Shown here: positions 23,454 through 34,329 of the stretch, piece after piece
Numbering within the stretch: position 1 is the first letter of the stretch
Layout: every line of letters begins with the position of its first letter
DNA from: Hirundichthys speculiger
Taxonomy: Eukaryota > Chordata > Actinopteri > Beloniformes > Exocoetidae
NCBI GenBank assembly: GCA_018398805.1
Contig: JAGFBZ010002028.1
Coordinates: 613,501-677,500, forward strand
Length of the DNA stretch: 64,000 bases
Reading direction: 5' to 3'
Program-made: the position numbers and the translations under genes
Notes under the pieces: model-generated
The model's input: only the letters and a program-made list of their open reading frames with translations
The model's database searches: none
Told to the model about the DNA's origin: nothing

Positions 23454-24960
23454 TCATGCCAAAGTGTGTGTGGATTGAATTAAAAAACAAAGAGAATGAT
23501 AATGCCTTGCCTCAGGCTTTCTTTACAAAAACACTCATATATTTTGATTACATTGACTCTAACAATGCTTAAGTGCCTCGTGCTCAGCAGTCCAGAAATG
23601 TCCATTGTAACAAATCTATTCTATAATACACAATAAAACCAAAAAGTAACCTTTTTTAATCGCTGGTGGCTGTTTGACATCAAGTTGATATCATAGCTTT
23701 AGGACAGATGCCATCAGTTCCACCTGTTTGTTTTGGGCTTTGAAAGGGAAAATGGAAGGTAGAAGTGGAGATAAATGCTTTTAAAGCTCATTAACAGCGC
23801 CTTGTCGAGGGTTGGAGAGAATATAAATTATATGTCTGTGCTGCCCCGTTGAAAGGAGAGTGGGGATGGAAGGGCGAAGCATAAAAGCTGTGTCCATTTA
23901 CTACACGGTTCCGCTGTTGACATCCATTACTGAACCCTGACGTGGAAGGCAGCCATGACAAATAAAGCAGGGACAGGCAATGGCGTAGAGAAAACAGCAG
24001 CTCTCAGGTCTGAGAAAACATGTTCTCTGCTGAAACTATAGCTGAGTTCAGGGTGATCAGCAGCGCTTTAGTCTCGTACCTGTTACAGAAGCGAGTAACA
24101 TTGAGTCTGGAATATCCAGCGCTTACATTCCCGACAAATACGTGGCTTTCAACCAGAAAACCGGTTATATGCAAACTCTGAACCTGAACTCAGGGAACCT
24201 CTTGAGCTTTGTATTTCACACAGCGAGATGACTTAACCTTGAGGAAAGGGTTCAGTTAATCCAGTTTGAAAAAGCAAAGTGTCACATAATTGGAGTCTGT
24301 TAGCTTGGTAACTGACTCTGTGAACTAAACATGGTTTATTGTTCATTTCCACATACTGAGTTTCTCTCTGTCTCCTCCCCTTTATAAAACTGAAATGAGT
24401 TCAGTTTAATCAGATGATTGATCATATAACTCCCATTTTGAAGACGTCTGAACACTTACATGTCACATTGCGTTAGGTCTCCTGTAACATAACCTTTAAA
24501 TGTGATCTTATCCTCCTGTGCAACACAAATATTACCAATGTCCATACTTCACACAAAATACATTGGGTTATCTTATCTTATTTTATTTTAATAGCTATTA
24601 TTTATTGCAGAATGTCAGTCTTCTCAAAAAGAACAACGATGCTGAATATACCCTGTCAGAAAGGGAACCGAATCCAGAGTTGTTAGAAAAGTGGTCCAGC
24701 AAATGCAAATTTTCCTACCTCTTTTTTATTGATTTTTTTGTTATTATTATTATTTTTGCCACAGACATAAGTCATCACAGAGGATTTTCACAGGACTTTG
24801 GGTAACCTACATGATTTAGAAGTTGATATACTTAATAAATTTAAATAACTTTTTTTAACGGCATCCTGCTTCCACTTCTTTAATTTTCCGAAAAGTAGAA
24901 GAATCTCTTCTGTTTCATTGATGTTGTATCATGGAGCCCCATTAATGTCTATAGTCACAT
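23454..24960. other. Non-coding stretch, nothing recognised
   Basis: AT-rich with no exon-like or repeat-terminus signals that I can support. Confidence 0.5.
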
Positions 24961-24963
24961 TAA

Positions 24964-25443
24964 AGGGCCATGTATACTCTAGCGGCAATGTGTCGCCGTC
25001 AGCTTGTCGCAGAGATGCCGCCGTCACTTTTGATTTATACTCGTGCAGTCTGTGCTATGTTATTCCACGCCACAACGCAAGAGGGACGATCACAAACTAG
25101 CTAAACTTACTAAACTTATCTCTTGCGTTTTTCCACTTCCTCACCGTCTCAGCCGTATCCAGACCCACATTCATCGCAATCTCCCTCCTTGAATTACTAG
25201 AATATGTGCTGTCTTTGTAGTGTGGAGAAAGAGAATCATACAGGTGTAGGTACTTCCTCATTTCTTCGATGACGCGCTCTTTTCTACGCGGATGTAGAAT
25301 TGACCAATCAGAGGCCTCCTTTCTCTCCTCTCTGCGGCACTGTCTGTGGTCACCTACAATTTTGGGTAGGTGCACCGGAGTGTCTTTGTAGTGTCCTGCG
25401 TAGGGTGGGGGGGCATCTCTGACGTTCGAGTATAAATCAGGTT
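24964..25443 (-). mobile_element. PIF/Harbinger-like element carrying a MADF-domain fragment
   Basis: The left end is AGGGCCATGTATACTC. The right end, read on the minus strand, is AACCTGATTTATACTC. The two 16-bp ends match at 10 positions, best at the inner TATACTC. Each is flanked by TAA (24961-24963 and 25444-25446), fitting the 3-bp TWA target preference of PIF/Harbinger. The interior holds a minus-strand MADF-like sequence, and MADF/Myb-like proteins are the usual second ORF of Harbinger elements. A truncated copy of 24966-25317 is embedded in the element at 41178-41797, which supports the left boundary. Confidence 0.65.
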
Positions 25444-25456
25444 TAACTTCAAACAA
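25097..25456 (-). pseudogene. MADF-domain protein fragment (Harbinger-associated)
   Basis: The 119-codon frame contains RKERVIEEMRKYLHLYDS, HYKDSTYSSN, REIAMNVGLD and TVRKWKNARDKFSKF. This is the MADF pattern: an N-terminal I/L-x-x-V/M-R-K-x-x-x-L-Y/W-D, a central HxDYKD-like stretch, then W/R-x-x-I-A and KxW(K)xLRDxFxR. It stops right after the first half to two thirds of the domain. The protein's other parts are absent, and the first codon lies outside the transposon end, so this is not an intact gene. Confidence 0.65.
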
Positions 25457-26450
25457 CTAACTACTCAACAAATTCAGAGCTGACAGAATCAACTCAAAAC
25501 CCCCAATTTGAGTGTTGAACCTCCTTTCTGAAACAGGCCCAAGAGCAGGAAAAAAAAAAAACTCATAAGAATAAAAACGGCAACAAATCATAACCTCTGA
25601 AACCACAACAGTGACATAACAAATCAGAGTGAAAAGTGTGTGTTCAAGTTAGGTGCTAAGAGAAAGATATGACTCAGTCTGACAACTTATTCAGATCATG
25701 CAGAATATTTGCTCGGTGCCGGGTTCAGCTCATCAGCTCAAATGAACACTGAACAAAAGTCACGATGAGTTTTTATTCACACAGTCCAAGGACGCGGGTC
25801 CTCCTCATCTAGCAAAACTATTTCTCTCCAGAGCGCAGTTGCTCTTTGTGTGATAATTGTCTGTGGAAAACTGCTACAAAAGATTTAGGCCTCGAATCAA
25901 AGAAAGGAGAAGTACATTATATTTCACACAGAGTGAAATATGGATCCTAGTATATGAATTAATTAGTTTTCCAATTCTCACAAGAGAAACGGGGCCCGTT
26001 TCAGAAAGGACATTTAACAAAGTTTGGTTTTATGTTGACTGTCTGTCATCACCACAGCTACTTCTAAAGTGAATGACAGCCTGCTAAAAACACAATTGTT
26101 TTTACTTTAAAGATTTAAATTTTTATTTTGAAGATAAATTGTACAAATAGACCACCGTATTCAGCTCTGGCGAACGTGGCTGAGCAAGAGTAGTCGAGGG
26201 CGCTAACTGGAGCTATCTGGACATTAGCTCATTGGCTGCTAGTTTTGCTAGCTGGCCACTTTTATGAAACCACCTTCACCTCCGGAAAGGTGGAAGATGA
26301 GTAGAGCCTTCACTCATTTCAGCCTTGGCAGTTAGGATGTACGTATAAAACAACAAACAACAGAGCTCAAAAAAAACATGCAGAAAGTCTGAACGAGTCA
26401 TTGAATGGAACATGATCAGATTTGTTGGTGAAGAATAGACACCCAGATGT
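25447..26450. other. Non-coding stretch, nothing recognised
   Basis: Positions 26140-26175 (GTACAAATAGACCACCGT) resemble 16874-16895 (GTACTAACAGACCACCGT) and 60583-60600 (GTACGAACAGTCCGCCGT), pointing to a short dispersed repeat. No gene was seen. Confidence 0.4.
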
Positions 26451-26458
26451 ATGCAAAA

Positions 26459-27059
26459 TAGGGATGGAACGGTCACCGGTATTACGGTAAAGCGCGGTGA
26501 AATTGTACACGATAATGATTACCGATTACGTTTGACTTAATCTCATTATCCCAGTCGATTACCGGGATATGAAATATCAGCCTCATTCAAGTCTCATAAG
26601 TGATTCGCGACTATGTCTTGCGTGAGTATGTAGCTTGTAACATCGGCATCGTAACGTGAGCATGGTGGTGATAGCACGCAGGACATTTACCAACTCACTA
26701 AAAGGATGAAATCCGAGGTCTGGGCGTATTTTGGTTTATCTAAGAATGCAGACGGACAACTGGTGGAGGACAATTATCCTGTCTCCAAGAAAAAAGTTGC
26801 TGCAATCTGTAATTTATTTTGTTCATTTCAAATAAAATTTCTTTCTGTGCCCGTTGTTTGCCCTTTTAATGTAAAAGTTTCATTTTGATAAGTTTTGGCT
26901 TCTGATGTTTTAGTATGACAAGAAAATCACAAGATTTAGTGAAATGATTTTAATATATGTGTACAGCAATTAATTAATACCACGATAATATCGTAAACCA
27001 TGGATAATTTGGTAACTATAATCGCAATATCAAATTTTTGCCATACCGTTGCATCCCCA
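26459..27059 (+). mobile_element. 601-bp hAT element with BED-finger remnant and exact 8-bp target duplication
   Basis: The left end is TAGGGATGGAACGGTCACCG. The right end, read on the minus strand, begins TGGGGATGCAACGGTATGGC. The 8-bp ATGCAAAA flanks it at 26451-26458 and 27060-27067. Both sub-terminal regions are rich in ATTACCG/CGGTAAT-type repeats. The interior encodes the first part of a BED-finger transposase on the plus strand. Confidence 0.87.
26700..26888 (+). pseudogene. hAT (ZBED-type) transposase N-terminal remnant
   Basis: The frame reads MKSEVWAYFGLSKNADGQLV, EDNYPVSKKKVAAICNLF. This matches the start of ZBED-type transposases (SxVWxYFG...G...), but the C-x2-C pair expected after YPV is lost by deletion or substitution. 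The frame ends 60 codons in, and the rest of the transposase is deleted. Confidence 0.75.
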
Positions 27060-27067
27060 ATGCAAAA

Positions 27068-28870
27068 GCTCTGATAAAGGTAAATTCTTTCATAATATGT
27101 TCCCTTGAAGGTTGCTTTGTAGAGCTGAGGCATTGTCTTATATTTTTAAACTTATACTAAAAAGTTTGGAATAATTTAGCAAATAAACCTAGTTTATTAA
27201 ACGTAGTTTTCTCATTGTTTTTAATATAATATTGACCATGTGTAACAAAACACTACTCAGAAACTGCAATAATTAACTCAGAAACAGCAGCTTCAGCTAA
27301 TCAATCCACCAGTAATGTTACATTATAAAAGAAAGTTCTTCAAGGCCCCTCAAGCCCCCCAGCCTTCAACAGATATTCATTACACCAGTAAACAACACAG
27401 CTAGCATTAATATTCAGAAAACATAGCACATTTTGCCGTGTGCTCCAACTGTGTAAATATTTAAAAGCACGCATGGTTTTGTGCACTGCCTGAGGAAAGA
27501 CTGTGTTTCTGTTTTTACCCAGGCCAAGATCTCCATCTCTGAAGGGTAAAAGAAAAGATCGTATTCTCATAGTCTTCTGCTGCGAAACAGCAGATTAAAG
27601 TTGTGGATGGGTGTGTTGCTATAGTGATGACTCTTCCTCGTCCCTGGCAGAGAAAGGCTAGCGTGAACCTCCTGAGGGCGTCTCAACTCCTGCGGTTTTT
27701 GATTCATATCAAAGTGTATTTGTTGAGAAAGCAGTCTCTCAATTGTTTTGTTGCTATTTTATATTTTATTGATTTTTTTTTTTTTTGAAGAGCTCAATAC
27801 TTATTTATAGTCCAGGCAGTTGTATTTCAAACCCCTTCAGGGCAGAATGTCCAGAAGCATTTATGTCCTGGATAAACCAGGAAAACAACACATTAGCATC
27901 TGTTTTTATATTTAATTTATATGATTTTGTTAAATAATGGGCACCAAGACAGCATCATTAGATTTATATGCTATAGAAAAAAAAAACAAGATGTGAAGAG
28001 GAAGAAAAAGTTAACGACACAAAAAAGGAGCCGGTTCTTCCAGAGCCTCTGTGGATACTCAGGTGCAGATCCTCCAGGCCAAAACCATTTTTTATCTTGT
28101 GCTCAAGGTGAAAAGCAGACGAAAACAAGCTTAACAATTCTAAATATTTCTGCAAGAGGAACAAAATGGTACATCCAACAGAGGATTTCTGTCTACTGCA
28201 GCCTCCAGGAAGTCATTATGAATAATTGAGAAACAACTTCTTGTGAGTTATGGCTGATTTCCTGTTGGCAAGGAGTCATGTAACTTTTTCAGAACTAAAC
28301 TTTTAAGGTTGTATTTTGTCAGATCAATTAGTGCAGACTTCCCTAAGACCAAGAAAGCCCTCAATAAAAGTAAAACATAAGCATTGTCTATAGGTAAAAT
28401 CATAAAGCGGAGCTTAATGAGCGAATGATCCATCAGTGGTTTTCTCCTGCTGCTTGTAGAAACATTATCTGGAGGTTACTGTTTTTCAGCCAGGGCAGTG
28501 AAGCAAGAATGACGCATGAACTACTGATATTTCTTTTTGTGCTCAGAGATGATCAAAATTAGTTTCACGTATTGTGCGAGAAGCGAGAGTGGCAAATTAA
28601 TCTTTCTGTTCTCTCTTCCTTGTGAGGCACCTAAAGCTCCTGATGGGGTTTTTATTGAGAGAAGGTAGAGATAAGAAAGGAACCGAGTGTACACAGACTC
28701 CCTTGTCTTGGTCTCATTTCGGTCTCAATTTGCAACAGTTGTTCAGAGGACAAGGTCAGAAATGGATTTCTTTCTCTCTTGGGGGTAGCTTCACCTTTTC
28801 TTCACCTGTAAACCTTCCGTGTTTTCACAGCCTAATGTGTGTTTTGTGGTGGATTCACACTCGCTGAGTA
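27068..28870. other. Non-coding stretch, nothing recognised
   Basis: Only short frames in both strands, low-complexity T/A runs near 27773-27786 and 27976-27988, and no domain or terminal repeat. Confidence 0.5.
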
Positions 28871-28919
28871 GAGTATTGCAGAGTTATGAGAGCACTCTGA
28901 ATTCTTTCTGGAAAACATT

Positions 28920-29020
28920 TCCGATATCTATACACACCTCAGTAGAGAGGTGGTTGATCCCCGGCCCTTCCAAGTGTCCTTGTTTAGGAGAAACTGAACC
29001 AAGGGGCTACATCCGGCTTG
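28920..29020 (+). repeat. Degraded tRNA-derived SINE fragment
   Basis: GGTGGTTGATCCCCGGCCC (B-box like, about 28950-28967), followed by TTCCAAGTGTCCTTGTTTAG and AACTGAACC, is the pattern of a frequent fish SINE (…AAGTGTCCTTGGGCAAGACACTGAACC…). The A-box side is not clear. Confidence 0.5.
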
Positions 29021-29039
29021 CTTGATCCCGGAAGCGCGG

Positions 29040-29290
29040 AAAATTCTGTTCCTCCACTGACCACCAGGAGCTGGGTCAAAAGCGAGTCAGTTGACATTAA
29101 CCTCTATGTTGAAATGTCAAACTTAAGTGTAGAAATAAATATATTTACAGCCTTGTACAAAAAAAAAAAAAAAGCAAAAAAACTGTTTTGGTGTCCACAG
29201 CTAGTTATCACATCCACAACTGTTGGGGGAAGGATTTTAATTAACCTCTTCAAGTAAAATTATATAAAGCCAAAAATATGTGCATGATTA
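29040..29290 (+). repeat. Dispersed repeat related to 15103-15420
   Basis: Shares ordered blocks with 15180-15330 (see that entry) and is interrupted by a poly-A run at about 29159-29174. Confidence 0.45.
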
Positions 29291-31685
29291 GTGGCTTTTT
29301 TTTTTCTTTCTTCTCATGACAGCTGCAGTGGTGCTATCAGCCAGCTGTTGTCACTCAAACTAATTGGCACTTAGCATTTTCAGGTGGATTTGACATCTGA
29401 GCTGTGAATGAAAAGCTAATTGTCTTTTTTCTTTGTCGTCCAACTTTGGCTGCTGTTAACTTTTCTGCCCTAGCCAATAAGCCGGACCAAGAGTAAGCCG
29501 TGGTAGCTCTGGATGTACTTACTTTACTTCAGATGCCACCAAAGCAAGGAGAGATTCAGTCGTACTGGATCTAAAGTAGCATTTGTTGACATCAGAGTTT
29601 AACATGAGCTAAGCTAAACTAGCTAGCTTGTGGTAACTGAAGCCATTTCTCAACATGTGTACATGTCCGTGCTTGTGTGCAGTCGCAGCCTAATTACTGA
29701 TCTAATTGAAAATCTGTCTAGTGACGGTGAAAATCCCCGCATGTGTCCCTACACCGCCCATTTTATGGAGGATGCATCCAGTGGAGCCTTGACTTCACAT
29801 CAGCAAGCAGAAATAATATCAGAGGAGAAAGGAGTAAAGAACAAAACTTTTGTTGTTGAGTAAAGGAAGATTGTTTTAAGACATTTTCATGAGATAGTTC
29901 TTACTTCAGATTTGTATTTGGTATTGAGATGGAGTCTGTTTTTTTTTCTTCACTGAACTTTATAACAGCTGAAATGTAAAAGCATAAAACCCATGAAAAA
30001 ATACAAAAAAAAAAGGAACTATTATGGAGGCAGATTCCCACCTGGAAATGAAATGGAGAAAGTATCTCTATCAATAATAGTACTCCAGTCAGAGAGGGTG
30101 ATGGAGGCCTAAGGTACCGGTGTTGTGTGGGACTGTGCTGTGCACCCTTTATTGATGGAGGTAGTGGTCTGCAATAAAATAAAACAAGACAGTGATGATA
30201 ATCTCTCAAGATATGATCGTTTTACAGGGATCATAAACATCATAAACTCAAATGCGTCTCAAATCTACTATAACTAAACAACCCTGACAGTAACTAAACC
30301 TAATATTATTTTTGTGGATATTAATCAGGTGGCTGGCAATGCAGATATTAACTGAAATAAACAAAGATGTATAATATACACATAAAATGTACTAACCAGA
30401 CAGACGTTCATGCAGTGCAACACTGTAGAACAAACCAGCTTGTTACAGAGAATCCTCCATCTGATGGCTGGGTCTGTCTGCTCTGCCCATTGACCCGTTA
30501 TTGGATTAACCGGGAACAACCACCCACCCCCCAAAAAAAGGTTTAAAACTACTCTTCAGAAACATGTGGGGGACATTTCGGAGGGTTTATCTACTTCTGT
30601 AGAAAAAAACTACATACTGGATTCAGAGCGCATATATAATAAGAAGCCTTGTATGAGTGTGAGTGGATGAATCATAATGTCATCATGATGGATTATTTTT
30701 AGCCCAGATGAGGTTAAAGGTGTAATAAAGGTGAACGCCATTTACCACATGAATAGGTGAAGTCAAGATCACTGATTATCTTGTTATAATTGCACCTGTC
30801 AAATGGGAGAAAGAAAACAGTCTGTTATTGAAGATGATGAATTTAAAGGGGGAAAATAGGGAGCATTAGGATCTTAGTAACTTTGACAAGGGCTAAAATC
30901 ATAATTGCTGCAAAACTGGGCGTCTGGTCAGAGAGGTGCTGTCAGCCTACGAGCTGCCTCGCATCGTCCCGAGAGTCAGAAGAGTTCAAGTTGGAGAATA
31001 CAGATATTTCTTCAAAAACGTTGTCACGGTGTACTACTCAAAGATCTATTAGAGATTCATGTCATAGAGGACAAAAAACGAGGCATAAATTGCATTTTGA
31101 CCAGTCAGTTTAAGAGGTTATCTGAGAGTTGGCAGTATACCTCATGACCTTTTTCTGATGTTTGTCTGCTGGAGTGTGTTTTGTCCATGTGGAGAAATGT
31201 GTTGTTTGTTTTTTTTCGCATTCAACTTTTGGACAGAAGACATGGCATTTTTCCTACATTGGTCACTTGTTTTCAGGCCTGTGTACCCTGAGCCTACAAA
31301 TAGAGAAAAATGAAATACTTCCTCTATAATTACCTATATCGTTGCATCTGATATACTTTCCAGTTTTTCACTTTTTTTACCATGTGCCATGTCCATAAGT
31401 AGACCCGCAGGTTGAGGATGCACCTGAGGCACTTCCTTAAGTGCTGATCCCTCAGAGGGAATTTATGGATTTATGTTCATTAATGAGCATCAGCAGCAGA
31501 TGGCCGGTTTGCAGTCGGCTGGATATTCTAACATTAGAAAGTCTTGATTCATAAGTACTACAGTTTCATATGTCCGTGTTGTATTGGTCATTGGCCTGTG
31601 AATCATCTCTGGTATCTAAAGAAACATACACGGGTATCTGAAGTCAAATGTTTGCTAGGGCCTAATAGTAATGTACTGCAGAATG
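29291..31685. other. Non-coding stretch, nothing recognised
   Basis: Small overlapping frames at 30883-31147 carry no domain. No repeat ends identified. Confidence 0.5.
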
Positions 31686-31693
31686 TGTCCTCC

Positions 31694-31895
31694 TGTTAGG
31701 GGTGTAACGATACATTGATTCACATCGATATATCGATTTAATGATGAACAATCGATACAACATAAAAATATCAATCAGACATCAATACAATCAACATGAC
31801 ATAGTTACATATCAATAATTAGCTCATGAATCGAATCAAAATCATACCGTGACAGACTTTTTAAAAAAAAATCACCATCCAGTTAATCGATACAA
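31694..31895 (+). repeat. Terminal fragment of a hAT-like MITE
   Basis: GTTAGGGGTGTAACGATACA is followed by dense ATCGAT/TATCGAT motifs, a configuration typical of hAT MITE ends in fish (T)AGGGGTGTAACGATACA. An inverted matching end is not found nearby, so it is truncated. Confidence 0.5.
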
Positions 31896-33480
31896 TGTGT
31901 CCTGATGAAACTAAAACACCTTCATTTTTGTGTTTCATTAGACGTCCAGGCCAAAACTCTTACTTCATCCAAAAAATAGATAACCCGTTCATCAAAAGGT
32001 CAAGAATGCTAAAGCAGGCAAAGGCTTGGAAGTCAGTTTATATTTTGGGCTTTAATTACAAATCCACGCATTGTTAAAGCTGCCAAAGTGTTCACAAGTA
32101 AAGCTCTGTCAGATTTGTTTCTGCCAATTGTCTGTGAGCCAGATTCAGACAGTGCTTGTGCAAATCTTAGCTGTCACCCACATGCCATTGTCATTCATTT
32201 ATTCATACACCTCTGTGGTGGAAAGGATAAAAGCCGGGTGGTGGGTGGCTGACTGGGGTGGGCTGCAGGCACAAGGAGCGCAGCGGGTGAACATGAAATA
32301 GACCAAAACTCAAAGAGACAGGATGTGACAGCGCTAAGCTGTTAACACGCACCGCATTAGGACTAAAAGCACTACATCGCACTTCTTAACTCAAATTTTG
32401 TTATTGCTCTCTTATTAGGGCCAACAAGCTCAATTTGAAATTTATTTGACAACTTAATGCAGTGCTAAATTATTCACTGCTACGCTATCATATCCACATT
32501 TTGGCACAGCTGATTGAATTCATGAATTAAGCCATGAGTAATTTCCATGGAAATCTGATTTGTGAAAGAACAAATGGGACATGTCAACAAGGACATGTAT
32601 CATTAGTTTATTTTTATTTGTTTTTTTATTTTTCAGCTTTTTTTTTTACCGAGGTCGACACAGAGGATCATTGTATCCTGCAGATTGATCCATTTGCCAA
32701 AGGTTTTTTAATTGGATGTCCTTTCTGACTCAGGCCGTCCCTATTTATCCGGGTTTGGGACCAGCACTATGAAGCAGCTGGGACACTGATCTGAGGTTAA
32801 TTTAAGTATCGGATGTATAAATAAAAGTCAGCAGTTATAACGTCTGCTAGCACACCTTAGCCTGTCCATTAAGTCTGGCTTGTGATAACCAGCTAATGTT
32901 AAACTCTGATGCTGTAACTTCCCATAGTGAATATTACTTCAATGTACGTTGTGTCTCCTCAGGCTGGATAGGAAAATTCTGAATAAATATAATGAGGTTG
33001 AGTCGGCAATAAGAGGGACATCTGGTAGGATGAAGTGCCTCCATCCAGTGGGATGAAGTGGAACCAACTGTTTAATCCATGTTTGAAAGAAGTTTCTTGT
33101 AAATATGGCCCATACATGATCTTCTTCACCACCACGACTGTTCCTGACTTGATCACTGTTGTCATCAGCATCGAGTAGCACTTGAATAGTGATAATGTCA
33201 GCAGTGTCAGCGGATTCTTTTTAAGTTTTACTACTTGGGATTTAACAACAAATGGGCACCACCAACAAGACTGGAGCGTGAATTGACTACACGTCCTACT
33301 CTAGTAGTGTGTGCTGGTTTTGACAGGATACCATGTGCAGAATGCAAGTTATTGCACAATCTGCAGTAGCTATGCAAAAAACAAACAAACAAAAAAAAAA
33401 AAACAGATGTTTTTCATCCAGGAAAATATTCACGGTGTAAATAACCAGTTTACATCTCATACTACATCCCATAATCCTAG
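31896..33480. other. Non-coding stretch with one SINE piece
   Basis: Nothing recognised beyond the SINE at 32690-32790. Confidence 0.45.
32690..32790 (-). repeat. tRNA-derived SINE tail, reverse orientation
   Basis: GGATGTCCTTTCTGACTCAG followed by CCGTCCCTATTTATCCGGGTTTGGGACCAGCACT is the reverse of the tail of a common fish SINE. The tRNA head is degraded within 32640-32690. Confidence 0.5.
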
Positions 33481-33482
33481 TA

Positions 33483-34327
33483 CAGTGATCCCTTATTTTT
33501 CGCAGTTAATGGGGATTTTAAAATCAAAATCCGCGAACTGGAGCCGGAGCCCCCTGAGCCTAAATAATGTGTTCAAAATATGTTTAAACACTGCAAGAAA
33601 GTAGCGAGGCACTGCAGCGAAACAAGACAAAGGCTCAACTGTGGTCTTTCTGTTACCTTCACAGCCTCTGGTCTCTGAAACCGTAGTAAACAAACTGCTG
33701 GTATTGTGCTATTTTTGGCTCGTAATTAGCGGCTAACACGCTAACAACAACAAAAGAAAAAGTCCAGGTTTTCTCTCTGCATGGAACGGGCACTTTATTC
33801 TGGCACTGCAGGAACTTGTAACATCACACAGGTTGTATTGTTCGGCTCCTGTCGGTTAACAGAGAATGTAAATCTATACACGCTGGGCTGCTGTTTATGC
33901 TCACTACACTTTTCATCTAACCTAGTTTTCGTTCTGCCATCCCACGACACACACACTCCATTACCCATAAGGCCACACCATTACCCATAAGGTCACCTTT
34001 TTAAAGGGGCCAGGCTGGCTCACAACATTTCTTCTCTGTGAGAGAACGCGCACAACATCCTGTAATTTTTGGGTGATGCGTCTCAGCCAATCAGCGCACA
34101 GATTCTAGAGTTCTGGTCCGTCTGCGTTTCTCCTGTTGCTTACAGGAGGCTGTGAGTCATCGTTTGACGTTTCGCTGGCAGCTGCGGCTTCCCGTCTGCT
34201 GTGGGGTGGATTTTTGCAAAATTTCCACAATTTTTTCTTGATTTTTTTATTATATTATATATTTCTGAAAAATTCGTGAATAACTAAAACCGCTGAACTT
34301 AAAGCGCGAATTGGCAAGGGATCACTG
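33483..34327 (+). mobile_element. 845-bp pogo/Tigger-like Tc1-mariner element, non-autonomous
   Basis: The left end CAGTGATCCCTTATTTTTCG and the right end (read on the minus strand) CAGTGATCCCTTGCCAATTCG share a perfect CAGTGATCCCTT, flanked by TA on both sides (33481-33482 and 34328-34329). TA target duplications define Tc1/mariner, and the CAGTGATCCC end is of the pogo/Tigger type. There is no transposase. A truncated inverted copy lies at 61455-61690. Confidence 0.82.
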
Positions 34328-34329
34328 TA

